Below are positions 7,909 through 16,062 of a stretch of DNA of 32,765 nucleotides, one piece after another. Location of the stretch: the NCBI GenBank assembly GCA_020073645.1, contig JAIQET010000051.1:1-32765 (forward strand), given 5' to 3'. Positions within the stretch are counted from its first letter, which is position 1, and each line of letters begins with the position of its first letter. The notes under the pieces are model-generated. The model searched no databases, was not told where the DNA came from, and saw only the letters and a list, made by a program, of their open reading frames with translations. Source of the DNA: Terriglobia bacterium (lineage in GTDB: Bacteria > Acidobacteriota > Terriglobia > Terriglobales > Acidobacteriaceae). The translations under genes and the position numbers were made by a program.

Positions 7909-8292
7909 ATGACGTGGCGGTTCAAACTCGTCGCCTTGGCGCTGGTAATGCTTTTACTGGCTATACCAGTTTCGGCGCTGGCTTCGTGCTGGTGGCGCAT
8001 GACGACAGCTGAGAATTGCAAGCCCCATTGCCCCATGATGAGCGGGCATGCGCCTTTGGTGACCGTTCAAGAAGCACCCGCGAATACCTCGTGCTGCCAA
8101 GTCTCTGCTGCCAGGCCAACCCCGGCTTCGATGCCTCAGGCTCCAAGCGACAGTGGCGGCCGGGTGGCTCCGACATTCGTCACCTCGGCCTTGGATATCC
8201 CCGCTCTTCTGACTGAAACGCAGCCGCTCGATCCACTCGCCCGAGCATCTTGTCCCTCCCCCCAATCCGTCTTCTGCACTTTCCTGATCTAG
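7909..8292 (+). CDS. Small secreted Cys/Met/His-rich protein heading Cus operon
   Basis: 127 residues. A basic-hydrophobic signal sequence (MTWRFKLVALALVML) ends in LASC, which fits a lipobox with Cys27, although signal peptidase I cleavage is also possible. The next 40 residues hold Cys37, Cys41, Met43, Met44, His47 and the pair Cys62-Cys63, including HCPMMSGH, a plausible copper(I) or silver(I) site. The rest is Pro/Ser/Ala-rich and looks disordered. It is first in the efflux cluster and 88 bases before cusC, suggesting a periplasmic metal-binding accessory or sensor. I recognise no named family. No ribosome binding site is obvious, so the start is less certain than the frame. Confidence 0.7.
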   Translation: MTWRFKLVALALVMLLLAIPVSALASCWWRMTTAENCKPHCPMMSGHAPLVTVQEAPANTSCCQVSAARPTPASMPQAPSDSGGRVAPTFVTSALDIPALLTETQPLDPLARASCPSPQSVFCTFLI

Positions 8293-8316
8293 TCCTGTCT
8301 CTCCTTGCTGCCGCTT

Positions 8317-8334
8317 TCAGGCGTTATTGCCTGA
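8317..8334. other. Short inverted repeat before cusC
   Basis: TCAGGC-GTTATT-GCCTGA, perfect 6-base arms, in the 88-base gap between the small Cys-rich gene and the cusC-like gene. There is no following T-run, so it is not a standard terminator; it might be an mRNA processing or attenuation hairpin, or chance. Confidence 0.3.
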
Positions 8335-8380
8335 GATCACCCGTGCATTCTTAGTTGATTGAGCAAGAGAGAGCATTCTT

Positions 8381-9736
8381 ATGATCAGGAAAGTTTTCGC
8401 TCTGATTACGTTCGGTTGTTTATGGCTGGGCCTCGGTGCCGGACAACAGGTTCAAGTCCCGGTAACGGTCCAGGCACCTGCCACCGGCACCACCACACAG
8501 ACTGCAGGACCGTCAACTGTCGGCCTCGAAGATCTGGTTCGCGAAGCTCTGCAGAAGAATCCGGCGGTTCAGAGCGCTTTGCATACGGTGGAGGCGCAGC
8601 GGCGACGCGTACCGCAGGCCAAGGCGTTACCTGACCCTATGGTTGGGATTGGCTGGGCTGGGAACATCACGCCTTTCAGCGTGCAATCGGGTGACCCCTC
8701 CAGCTACCGCGCCGTTACTGCCAGCCAGCAACTCCTCTACCCCGGCAAGCTGAAACTGCGCGGCGAGATTGCCTCGAAGGAAGCCGATGCCGCGTCGTCG
8801 GATTACGAGGCCATTCGCCGGCGCGTAGTTGCCGATGTCAAAACTGCCTATTACGAGTATTGGTTTTATGACAAAGCGCTTCAGACCACTCTGAAAGACA
8901 AGGATTTGTTGACGAAGCTGTCGCAGATCGCCGAAGTCCGATACCGCGTTGGCAAAGGGATTCAGCAGGACGTTCTCAGATCCCAGGTTGAGATCTCCTT
9001 GCTGCTGCAGCGGCTCGCCGTCCTCCAACAGCAGCGCGCAACGGCGCAGGCACGCCTAAACACGCTCTTAGCGCGCAGTCCTGAAGCCCTGCTGCCACCG
9101 GCTGAAAATATCGAGCGGTCTCCCCTGAACTATTCGCTGGATGACCTGTACAAATTAGCTCGTCTGAGCGACCCCGGTCTTCAGCGCGAGCAGCAGATGA
9201 TTGAGCGCAACCAACTCGCCGTGAATCTTGCACAGAAGGACTACTACCCGGACCTCAGCGTCGGATACATGTACCAGCAGCGTCCCATGTTGCCTGACAT
9301 GCACGGGATGACATTCACTGTGAACATTCCCGTGTTCTACAAGAGCAAGCAGCGGGAGGAAGTCCGGCAGGCGACCGAAGAAAGACTTGCCGCCGAGCGC
9401 AGCCGCGACAACCTACAGAACGAGCTGAATTTCGAACTCAAACAGCAATACCTGGCTGCAAAAGCCTCTGATGAACTTCTGCGGTTGTTCTCTCAAGGCG
9501 TTGTGCCGCAGTCATCGTTGGCACTAGAGTCCTCGATGTCTGCCTACCAGGTTGGCACAGTGGATTTCCTCAGCGTGCTGGGAAACTTCTCGACGGTTTT
9601 GAATTACGAGGTCGATTATTACCGCGAGCTGGCGAACTACGAGACTGCGCTGGCGCGCATGGAAAGCATGGTGGGTGTAGACCTGACTTCGACGGTCGTG
9701 CAACCCGGAAGCGGACACCCGGCGGGAGGAGAGTAA
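8381..9736 (+). CDS. cusC: TolC-family outer membrane channel of Cus-type efflux system
   Basis: 451 residues with a signal peptide (MIRKVFALITFGCLWLGLGAG) and two outer-membrane-efflux repeats. The first opens with LEDLVREALQKNPAVQSALHTVEAQRR and contains PDPMVGIGW. The second covers about 265-440 with DYYPDLSVGYMYQQRP and a long helix EERLAAERSRDNLQNELNFELKQQYLAAK. Such proteins form the outer-membrane tunnel of tripartite RND pumps. Position directly before the adaptor gene (4 bases between stop and next ATG) assigns it to this pump. A weak purine-rich AGAGAG precedes the ATG. The name follows operon context; the sequence alone would only say CusC/CzcC-type. Confidence 0.9.
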   Translation: MIRKVFALITFGCLWLGLGAGQQVQVPVTVQAPATGTTTQTAGPSTVGLEDLVREALQKNPAVQSALHTVEAQRRRVPQAKALPDPMVGIGWAGNITPFSVQSGDPSSYRAVTASQQLLYPGKLKLRGEIASKEADAASSDYEAIRRRVVADVKTAYYEYWFYDKALQTTLKDKDLLTKLSQIAEVRYRVGKGIQQDVLRSQVEISLLLQRLAVLQQQRATAQARLNTLLARSPEALLPPAENIERSPLNYSLDDLYKLARLSDPGLQREQQMIERNQLAVNLAQKDYYPDLSVGYMYQQRPMLPDMHGMTFTVNIPVFYKSKQREEVRQATEERLAAERSRDNLQNELNFELKQQYLAAKASDELLRLFSQGVVPQSSLALESSMSAYQVGTVDFLSVLGNFSTVLNYEVDYYRELANYETALARMESMVGVDLTSTVVQPGSGHPAGGE

Positions 9737-9740
9737 AGCA

Positions 9741-11045
9741 ATGCTTCACAAAATCGTACGCACTCTGGTACTTCTGGCTGCAATCGCATTGGCGGTCGGA
9801 GTCACTTTCAGCGGAAGAGTCTCAGCCATTTTTCAACACGAGCATTCCGCTTCGCAGAAGACGACTGCTGGAACCGAGCGCAAGGTTCTCTATTGGTACG
9901 ACGCGATGAACCCACAGCATCATTACAACAAGCCCGGAAAAGCGCCGGACGGAATGGACCTCGTACCTCAATACGCGAAGGAGAACAGCGCACGCGCGGC
10001 TACCAATACAGCAGCGCCGGAGATGGCAAAGATGCCTGCGGGCACGGTCAAAATTGCGCCCGACAAGCAGCAACTGATCGGCGTGAGGACTGAGATCGTG
10101 GCACGGCAGTCTCTTGTGCGGTCCGTGCGCACAACTGGTCAGCTTACGAGCGATGAGACCAAGCTTGCGCATGTTCATGTAAAGATCAACGGGTTCATCG
10201 ACAAGGCCTACGTTGACTATATCGGGCAACTCGTCAAGAAGGGCCAACCCCTTTTCACGCTATACAGTCCCGACCTTGTGGCTACCGAAGAGGAGTACCT
10301 GATCGCGAAGCGTGGTGCGAAAAATCTGGGCACCTCAGAATTCGCTGAAGTTTCGCAAGGCTCCCAGTCCCTGCTGCGTTCCACCCGTGAACGGCTCAAA
10401 TTGTGGGACATCAGCGACGAACAAATCAAGAAGCTCGACGAGACTGGTGAGGTCACTAGGACTTTGACTTTCTACTCGCCCGTCAGTGGCTTCGTAACCG
10501 ACCGCAAGGCCTTCCCGCAAACCGCCGTCACCCCGGACATGGATCTGTATTTGATCAGCGATTTGTCCACGATCTGGGTGAACGCGGATGTGTACGAGTA
10601 CGAGGTGCCGTTTGTGAAGGTGGGCCAGACGGCTGACATGCAGCTGAGCTACTACGCCGGTAAGACCTATACGGGAAAAATCACCTACATCTACCCGACC
10701 GTGGATTCCGTTTCCCGCACTGTGAAAGTACGCATCGAGTTTCCGAACCCGAATTTCGAGTTGAAGCCCCAGATGTTCGCCAACGTGCAACTGAAGATTA
10801 ACTACGGCAAACAGATCTTGGTACCCCAGGAAGCAGTGATGGATTCCGGGGACAAGCAGTATGTGTTTGTCGTCCACGAGGGTGGCGTATTCGAACCACG
10901 CACCATCCAGATGGGAGCCAAGCTCGAAGGCAAAGTGGTCGTTCTGTCCGGCCTGAGCGCAGGCGAGACCATCGTGACCTCTGGAAATTTCCTGATCGAT
11001 TCTGAGAGCCGTCTGAAAAGCGCCATGAGCGGGATGCAGCACTAA
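9741..11045 (+). CDS. cusB: CusB-type periplasmic adaptor with heavy-metal-binding domain
   Basis: 434 residues. An N-terminal anchor or signal (~5-22) is followed by a heavy-metal-binding domain at about 49-80 with YWYDAMNPQHHYNKPGKAPDG and MDLVPQY, as in CusB/SilB adaptors that also bind Cu(I)/Ag(I). The membrane-fusion-protein core follows: barrel-sandwich (VKINGFIDKAYVDYIGQLVKKGQPLFTLYS in two halves around the hairpin), beta-barrel (LSTIWVNADVYE) and membrane-proximal domain (ILVPQEAVMDSGDKQYVFV). It links the inner-membrane pump to the outer channel and hands metal to it. GGAGGAG inside the end of cusC serves as ribosome binding site, so translation is probably coupled. Confidence 0.93.
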   Translation: MLHKIVRTLVLLAAIALAVGVTFSGRVSAIFQHEHSASQKTTAGTERKVLYWYDAMNPQHHYNKPGKAPDGMDLVPQYAKENSARAATNTAAPEMAKMPAGTVKIAPDKQQLIGVRTEIVARQSLVRSVRTTGQLTSDETKLAHVHVKINGFIDKAYVDYIGQLVKKGQPLFTLYSPDLVATEEEYLIAKRGAKNLGTSEFAEVSQGSQSLLRSTRERLKLWDISDEQIKKLDETGEVTRTLTFYSPVSGFVTDRKAFPQTAVTPDMDLYLISDLSTIWVNADVYEYEVPFVKVGQTADMQLSYYAGKTYTGKITYIYPTVDSVSRTVKVRIEFPNPNFELKPQMFANVQLKINYGKQILVPQEAVMDSGDKQYVFVVHEGGVFEPRTIQMGAKLEGKVVVLSGLSAGETIVTSGNFLIDSESRLKSAMSGMQH

Positions 11046-11055
11046 GGAGACTGTT

Positions 11056-11544
11056 ATGGCAAAGAAGGCTTCCATTTATTCAGCGATCATCCTGATCGTA
11101 GTCGCGGGACTCTTCGCGGGCGGCTACTTGCTGATGAACCGCCGCTCGCAGACGCAATGCGGCTTTTGCCAACGTCACATTAATCCCAAAGCGCATGTCG
11201 TTGCCGAAGTCGACGGACGGCGGCGTGATGTCTGCTGTGCGCATTGTGCGGTGACGGAGGCACGACAGGAGAAGAAGCCGCTGCGCCTGATCGAAGTGAC
11301 GGACTATCCCACGGGAAAGATGGTGAGCCCAGAAGGGGCATGGTTTGTCGAGGACAGCCGCATGATCGCCTGCCAACATGACATGTACAAGATGGATGAA
11401 TCCAAACACGCGGAACAGTTGGCATTCGATCGCTGCTCGCCCGGCACATTCGCGTTCAGCGACCGCAAAGCAGCAGAAGCGTTCGTGGTCCAAAACGGCG
11501 GTGTTTTGCGGAGCCTGCCAGAGTTGCTGGCGGAGGCCCAGTAG
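11056..11544 (+). CDS. NosL-like membrane-anchored copper-binding protein
   Basis: 162 residues with one N-terminal transmembrane helix (~8-27) and a soluble part rich in possible metal ligands: CGFC at 35-38, CCAHC at 60-64, Cys106 with Met110 and Met113, and Cys127. The CGFC start and the end AFSDRKAAEAFVVQNGG resemble NosL/NosL-like copper chaperones, which deliver Cu(I) in the periplasm. AAGGAG lies 7 bases before the ATG. It sits between cusB and cusA, where classical Cus operons have nothing (CusF lies elsewhere), so it may take the CusF chaperone role. Family assignment is moderate, copper specificity is inferred. Confidence 0.78.
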   Translation: MAKKASIYSAIILIVVAGLFAGGYLLMNRRSQTQCGFCQRHINPKAHVVAEVDGRRRDVCCAHCAVTEARQEKKPLRLIEVTDYPTGKMVSPEGAWFVEDSRMIACQHDMYKMDESKHAEQLAFDRCSPGTFAFSDRKAAEAFVVQNGGVLRSLPELLAEAQ

Positions 11545-11546
11545 CA

Positions 11547-14500
11547 ATGATCAATCGAATTATCGACATTTGTGCAACGAACAAATTCCTCGTTTTTCTG
11601 TTCATCGGCGTGGCCGTGCTCGTTGGCTGGCATTCGCTGAAGAACACGAAGCTGGACGCGATCCCTGACCTGTCGGACACGCAGGTCATCGTTTATTCCA
11701 GGTGGGACCGCAGCCCGGACATCATGGAAGATCAGGTGACGTACCCGATCACCTCGGCGTTACTGGGCTTGCCGAAGGTGAAGGACATCCGCGGCTTCTC
11801 AGATTTCGGGTACTCATACGTCTACATCATCTTTGAGGAAGGCACAGACATTTACTGGGCACGCTCGCGAACGCTTGAGTATCTGAATTCCGTTGTCCCA
11901 CGCCTGCCGAAAGGCGTCAGCGTTGAGTTGGCAAAGGATGCGACCGCCGTCGGTTGGGTATATCAGTACGCTCTGGTCGATACCACTGGGCAATACAGCA
12001 TTGAGAAGATCCGGAGCTACCAGGATTGGTATTTGCGCTACGCGCTGCAGTCCGTGCCCGGTGTCGCAGAAGTGGCCCCCTTGGGCGGTTTCGTTCGACA
12101 GTATCAGGTCAATATCGATCCCAACAAATTGCTTGGCTACAAGATCCCGATCAATATGGTCGTGGACGCCGTTCAGAAGAGCAACAACGATGTCGGCGCC
12201 CGGCTGGTCGAGATGTCCGGTCGCGAGTACATGGTGCGAGGGCGCGGCTATATCAAATCGCTCGATGACATCGGCAACATTGTCGTCATGTCGAACCCGC
12301 AGACCGGCACCCCTGTGCTGGTGAAGGACCTTGCCACGGTGACATTCGGGCCCGACATTCGGCGCGGCGTCGGTGAACTGGATGGCCAAGGGGAAGCGGT
12401 CGGCGGTGTCGTCATCATGCGGTTTGGCGAAGACGCGCAGAAGGTCATCGAGCGGGTTAAGCAAAGGATCAATGACATCGAGCCCACGCTGCCGAAGGGA
12501 CTGAAGATCGTCACCACCTATGACCGATCAGACCTGATCGACCGCTCAATCGACAACCTGAAGCACACACTCATTGAAGAGCTGATCATTGTCAGCCTGG
12601 TAATTCTCATTTTCTTGTGGCACTTCCCGAGTGCCATCATCCCGATCACTGCCATTCCACTCACCGTAATTCTGGCGTTCATCCCGATACAGCTTTCGGG
12701 CATGACGGCAAACATCATGTCCCTGGGCGGCATTGCGGTGGCGATTGGGGCCATGGTGGACGCCAGCGTGGTCATTGTGGAGCAGATCCACAAGAAACTC
12801 GAGCACTGGGAAGCGGAAGGCCAGCCTGGCAGTCGCGCGCTCGTGCTGCTGTCGGCTATCAAGGAGGTCGGCGGACCCAGCTTTTTCGCCTTGTTAGTGA
12901 TCGCCGTCTCCTTTCTGCCGGTATTCACGCTTGAGGCGCAAGAGGGACGACTGTTCAAGCCCCTAGCATTCACAAAAAACTTTGCCATGGCGATTGCTGC
13001 CGTGTTGGCCATCACGCTGGTGCCGGCGACGGTTGGTTTGCTGTTCGGACGCACGCGTCCCTTCAGGTTCCGGCCGAGATGGCTGGCGCGGCTGGTCACC
13101 GCATTGGCCATCGGCACGATACACAAGGAAGAGAACCACCCCATCAGTCGTCCGCTGATGAAGATCTACCACCCCGTCTGCGAGTTCGCCCTGGAGCATA
13201 GATGGAAGACCATCGTGGTGGCGTTCATCGCTATGGCGCTCACGGTCCCTGTGTTCTTCAAGCTCGGCTCGGAGTTCATGCCGCCTCTCGATGAGGGCAC
13301 GCTTCTGTACATGCCCACCACTTTGCCCGGTATGTCGGTAACGGAAGCCTCCCGGCTGCTTCAGGTGCAAGACAAGATCATCAAGAGTTTTCCCGAAGTT
13401 GAACGCGTATTCGGTAAGGCTGGGCGTGTGGAGAGTGCCACCGATCCTGCACCCTACTCGATGATGGAGACTGTCGTTACCCTAAGGCCCCAGACGGACT
13501 GGCCGAAGCGCGAACGCTGGTATTCAAAATGGGCTCCCAATTGGTTAGAAGGCACACTCAGTCGCTTCTGGCCGGACCATAAGACCACTCAGGAACTAAT
13601 CTACGGTCCTGGAGGCCTTAACGACGCCCTCACCATGCCGGGTATAGCGAATGCCTGGACCATGCCGATCAAGGCTCGTATCGACATGCTAACCACTGGC
13701 GTGCGCACTCCGCTCGGGATCAAGGTGCTCGGTTCCGATCTGAGTGAAATCGAGAAAGTTGGCGAACAAATCGAGATGGCGTTGAAGGACATCCCGGGTA
13801 CAACCAGCGTTTTTGCCGAACGCACGACAGGCGGCTACTTCCTGGACTTCGACCTCAAACGAGATCAACTCGCGCGGTACGGGCTGACTGTGGACGATGC
13901 CAACGAGGTACTCATGTCCGCCGTAGGCGGTGAGCCGGTAACCACTACGATTGAAGGCCGGGAGCGGTACTCAGTCAATGTCCGCTATCTGCGTGACTAC
14001 CGCAGCGATGTCGATGCGCTGCAGCGAGTGCTGGTCAATACGCCTTCCGGCGCCCAGATCCCGTTGGCGCAGATTGCCGAAATTTCACTTAAGACCGGTC
14101 CCGGCATGATCCGCGATGAAAATGGCCGGCTCAGTGGATATGTCTACGTCGATGTCTCGGGACGCGACATCGGCAGCTATGTCACAGAAGCGAAGAAAAT
14201 CGTATCGGAAAAGGTTGGCGTGCCCGCCGGCTACCAACTGGTCTGGAGCGGCCAGTACGAATCGATGGAGCGCGTGAAAGAGCGCCTGAAGATCGTGGTG
14301 CCGATCACGCTGTTCATCGTGTTCCTGTTGCTGTACTTCAATACCAAATCCACAGTGAAGACATTCATTATCCTCCTGGCTGTGCCGTTTTCTGCGATTG
14401 GTGCAATCTGGTTCCTATACCTCCTGAACTACAACATGAGTATTGCGGTATGGGTCGGGCTCATTGCGCTGCTCGGGGTGGACGCTGAGACTGCTGTCTT

Positions 14501-14870
14501 CATGTTGCTATACCTGGATCTTGCCTATCACGACGCCATCAACAAGGGGCGAATGAACAGTTGGGATGATCTGCGGGAAGCCATCGTGGTAGGGGCCGTC
14601 AAACGTCTCCGCCCGAAGGTGATGACGGTGGCCTGCATGCTATTCGGACTGCTGCCGATCATGTGGTCTGTCGGCGCTGGTGGTGACGTAATGAAGCGCA
14701 TTGCTGCCCCGATGATCGGCGGGATCATCACTTCGTTCCTGATGGAACTCATTATCTATCCCCCGATCTTTGCAATCTGGAAGTGGAACTTCGAGGTGAA
14801 GCCGACACTGAAACATCGAGGTCCCAATCAACGCGAACCAAAGAATATGGAGGAGCCTGTACATGCTTAA
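11547..14870 (+). CDS. cusA: CusA-type Cu(I)/Ag(I) RND efflux pump
   Basis: 1107 residues, slightly longer than E. coli CusA (about 1047), a proton-driven HME-RND inner-membrane pump. AIGAMVDASVVIVEQ around 399-413 is the Cu/Ag-type transmembrane-4 motif, with Asp405 in the proton relay position. The three methionines that bind metal in E. coli CusA appear conserved by local alignment: Met589 (LLYMPTTLPG), Met639 (APYSMMET) and Met714 (RIDMLTTG). The second membrane half has VGLIALLGVDAETAVFMLLYLDLAYHD with an Asp-Ala-Glu-Thr motif. An insert of about 30 residues lies near 655-685 (ERWYSKWAPNWLEGTLSRFWPDHKT). Start ATG 11547 follows GGAGG at the end of the NosL-like gene; its stop overlaps the next start. 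Confidence 0.96.
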   Translation: MINRIIDICATNKFLVFLFIGVAVLVGWHSLKNTKLDAIPDLSDTQVIVYSRWDRSPDIMEDQVTYPITSALLGLPKVKDIRGFSDFGYSYVYIIFEEGTDIYWARSRTLEYLNSVVPRLPKGVSVELAKDATAVGWVYQYALVDTTGQYSIEKIRSYQDWYLRYALQSVPGVAEVAPLGGFVRQYQVNIDPNKLLGYKIPINMVVDAVQKSNNDVGARLVEMSGREYMVRGRGYIKSLDDIGNIVVMSNPQTGTPVLVKDLATVTFGPDIRRGVGELDGQGEAVGGVVIMRFGEDAQKVIERVKQRINDIEPTLPKGLKIVTTYDRSDLIDRSIDNLKHTLIEELIIVSLVILIFLWHFPSAIIPITAIPLTVILAFIPIQLSGMTANIMSLGGIAVAIGAMVDASVVIVEQIHKKLEHWEAEGQPGSRALVLLSAIKEVGGPSFFALLVIAVSFLPVFTLEAQEGRLFKPLAFTKNFAMAIAAVLAITLVPATVGLLFGRTRPFRFRPRWLARLVTALAIGTIHKEENHPISRPLMKIYHPVCEFALEHRWKTIVVAFIAMALTVPVFFKLGSEFMPPLDEGTLLYMPTTLPGMSVTEASRLLQVQDKIIKSFPEVERVFGKAGRVESATDPAPYSMMETVVTLRPQTDWPKRERWYSKWAPNWLEGTLSRFWPDHKTTQELIYGPGGLNDALTMPGIANAWTMPIKARIDMLTTGVRTPLGIKVLGSDLSEIEKVGEQIEMALKDIPGTTSVFAERTTGGYFLDFDLKRDQLARYGLTVDDANEVLMSAVGGEPVTTTIEGRERYSVNVRYLRDYRSDVDALQRVLVNTPSGAQIPLAQIAEISLKTGPGMIRDENGRLSGYVYVDVSGRDIGSYVTEAKKIVSEKVGVPAGYQLVWSGQYESMERVKERLKIVVPITLFIVFLLLYFNTKSTVKTFIILLAVPFSAIGAIWFLYLLNYNMSIAVWVGLIALLGVDAETAVFMLLYLDLAYHDAINKGRMNSWDDLREAIVVGAVKRLRPKVMTVACMLFGLLPIMWSVGAGGDVMKRIAAPMIGGIITSFLMELIIYPPIFAIWKWNFEVKPTLKHRGPNQREPKNMEEPVHA

Positions 14871-15696
14871 GCGCGGGTGGCAATTCGGAGCCTTGGTCGT
14901 GCTGGTTGCACTCGCTGCATGCGCGTGGTCGCAGACGGCAGCTTACGCAGTCCCAGCGGCTTCGGTCGGAGATGATTTTTCGGTCTACCACCAGTCGTTA
15001 GCCAACGCGGCTGACATGGCTCTGGCGAACGTGGCACGGGAGGCCGAAATCGGCACTGCGACTGGCGGCGCTGCGACCGATAGCACGACCCCGCCGGATG
15101 AGGCGATACTGCACCAGTTCGCCCAGCAATATTGGAACGGCAACGATGAGGCTGTGCGTCGCGCTGTCGAGAGAGTGATGCAACTCAGGCCAGTGTTAAC
15201 CCCCATTTTGCGCGAAGAAGATGTCCCAGATGAGATTGCGGCCCTCGTGCTGGTAGAGAGCGCTGGGCAGCCGACGGCCCTCTCCCCCAAGGGCGCACGC
15301 GGTATTTGGCAGTTCATGCCGGATACGGCGCGGCGCTATGGTCTGACTGTGGACTCCGAAATCGATGACCGCTTGGACGTGCAGAAATCAACCCGCGCCG
15401 CAGCTCGCTACCTCCGCGATCTGCATATACAGTTAGGTAGTTGGTCGCTCGCTCTCGCTGCATATAACGCCGGCGAGAAAATCGTGCAGAACGCAGTCTT
15501 GCGCGCTGGCAGTGAGGATTTTGCACTTTTGGACAGGAAGCGGTTGCTTCCGGCAGAGACAAGAGCGTACGTCCCGGCCGTATTCGCGGCCTCCATCTTG
15601 CTAAGCGGCAACAGCCTGCCTGGAAGTAGTGCCGGTCGAAAGCAACACAGTCCGACAGTCCTGTTCGCAAACTCAGCAGCTTACGACCAGCAATGA
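14863..15696 (+). CDS. Lytic transglycosylase (SLT/GH23), probable lipoprotein
   Basis: 277 residues. The signal sequence ends in LAAC (Cys20), a good lipobox, so it is probably an outer-membrane lipoprotein; signal peptidase I cleavage after AYA is an alternative. The SLT domain begins near 120 with the catalytic Glu132 in LVESAG, then SPKGARGIWQFMP (141-153), AARYLRDLH and LALAAYNAGE (196-205), the standard GH23 motifs. It would cleave peptidoglycan to 1,6-anhydro products. Its ATG overlaps the cusA stop by 8 bases (ATGCTTAA), so translation is coupled to the pump. This suggests local opening of the cell wall for pump assembly, as dedicated lytic enzymes do for secretion systems; that is inference. 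Confidence 0.92.
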   Translation: MLKRGWQFGALVVLVALAACAWSQTAAYAVPAASVGDDFSVYHQSLANAADMALANVAREAEIGTATGGAATDSTTPPDEAILHQFAQQYWNGNDEAVRRAVERVMQLRPVLTPILREEDVPDEIAALVLVESAGQPTALSPKGARGIWQFMPDTARRYGLTVDSEIDDRLDVQKSTRAAARYLRDLHIQLGSWSLALAAYNAGEKIVQNAVLRAGSEDFALLDRKRLLPAETRAYVPAVFAASILLSGNSLPGSSAGRKQHSPTVLFANSAAYDQQ

Positions 15697-15809
15697 GCTT
15701 GGCACCGGCGGAAACTATGCGTTTGTTTTTGTAACATCTCCAAACGGGCGCAGCGTAGGAAACGTCAGCGACGTTGCCGTGTAGCTACTTGATTGCAGGA
15801 AGGTTGGTG

Positions 15810-15825
15810 CTGGTGCCGGGAGGGG
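15810..15825 (+). repeat. Right attachment-site candidate within tRNA-Leu 3' end
   Basis: CTGGTGCCGGGAGGGG, identical to 7443-7458. It covers the encoded CCA, discriminator, acceptor 3' strand and first T-arm bases of the tRNA-Leu gene read on the other strand, so integration here leaves the tRNA intact. Confidence 0.65.
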
Positions 15826-15898
15826 GAGTTGAACCCCCAAGGTGCTAAGCACCGGCGGATTTTGAGTCCGCTGCGTCTGCCAGTTCCGCCATCCCGGC
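15811..15898 (-). tRNA. tRNA-Leu (anticodon CAA), CCA encoded
   Basis: Read on the minus strand from 15898: acceptor GCCGGGA pairs with TCCCGGC, followed by A and an encoded CCA ending at 15811. The anticodon stem is GCGGA/TCCGC with loop CTCAAAA, giving anticodon CAA (reads UUG). A long variable arm (CGGTGCTTAGCACCTT) and T-arm GGGGG-TTCAACT-CCCCC complete a class II tRNA of 88 bases. The 3' end faces the Cus island. Confidence 0.96.
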
Positions 15899-16062
15899 TT
15901 ATCGTGAGGCTCCTTCAGGTTAGCACAGCAGAAGCGCGCCCCGAAAACCGCGACCCTAGCGGTAGGTTTGGTTGGCGGAATGGGTGCTCGGCAACATTTC
16001 TTCCCGCAGAAATGTTCCTGCCTCCCAGCGAAGTCCACTTGCGACCGGGCTTATATTTCTCT

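Larger units (their letters stand above)
7443..15825. mobile_element. Putative tRNA-Leu genomic island carrying the Cus cluster
   Basis: An exact 16-base direct repeat, CTGGTGCCGGGAGGGG, lies at 7443-7458 and at 15810-15825. The right copy is the 3' end of the tRNA-Leu gene (acceptor strand, discriminator and CCA). The segment between them is about 8.4 kb and contains only the copper/silver efflux cluster and a transglycosylase. This is the usual outcome of tyrosine-recombinase integration at a tRNA 3' end. Four 60-base lines I counted inside gave 45-60% GC, against 68% for two lines outside. No integrase, excisionase or transfer gene is visible, so the island would be immobile or mobilised in trans. 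The repeat is seen directly; the island is inferred. Confidence 0.6.

Noticed and set aside
15761..15775. AACGTC-AGC-GACGTT hairpin between the transglycosylase and the tRNA
   Set aside because: Short stem with no T-run on either strand; a terminator role could not be supported.
7443..15825. Integrase, transposase, insertion-sequence ends or CRISPR array in or around the island
   Set aside because: Looked for and not found; none of the frames in the window resembles a recombinase or a Cas protein, and no regularly spaced repeat array exists.
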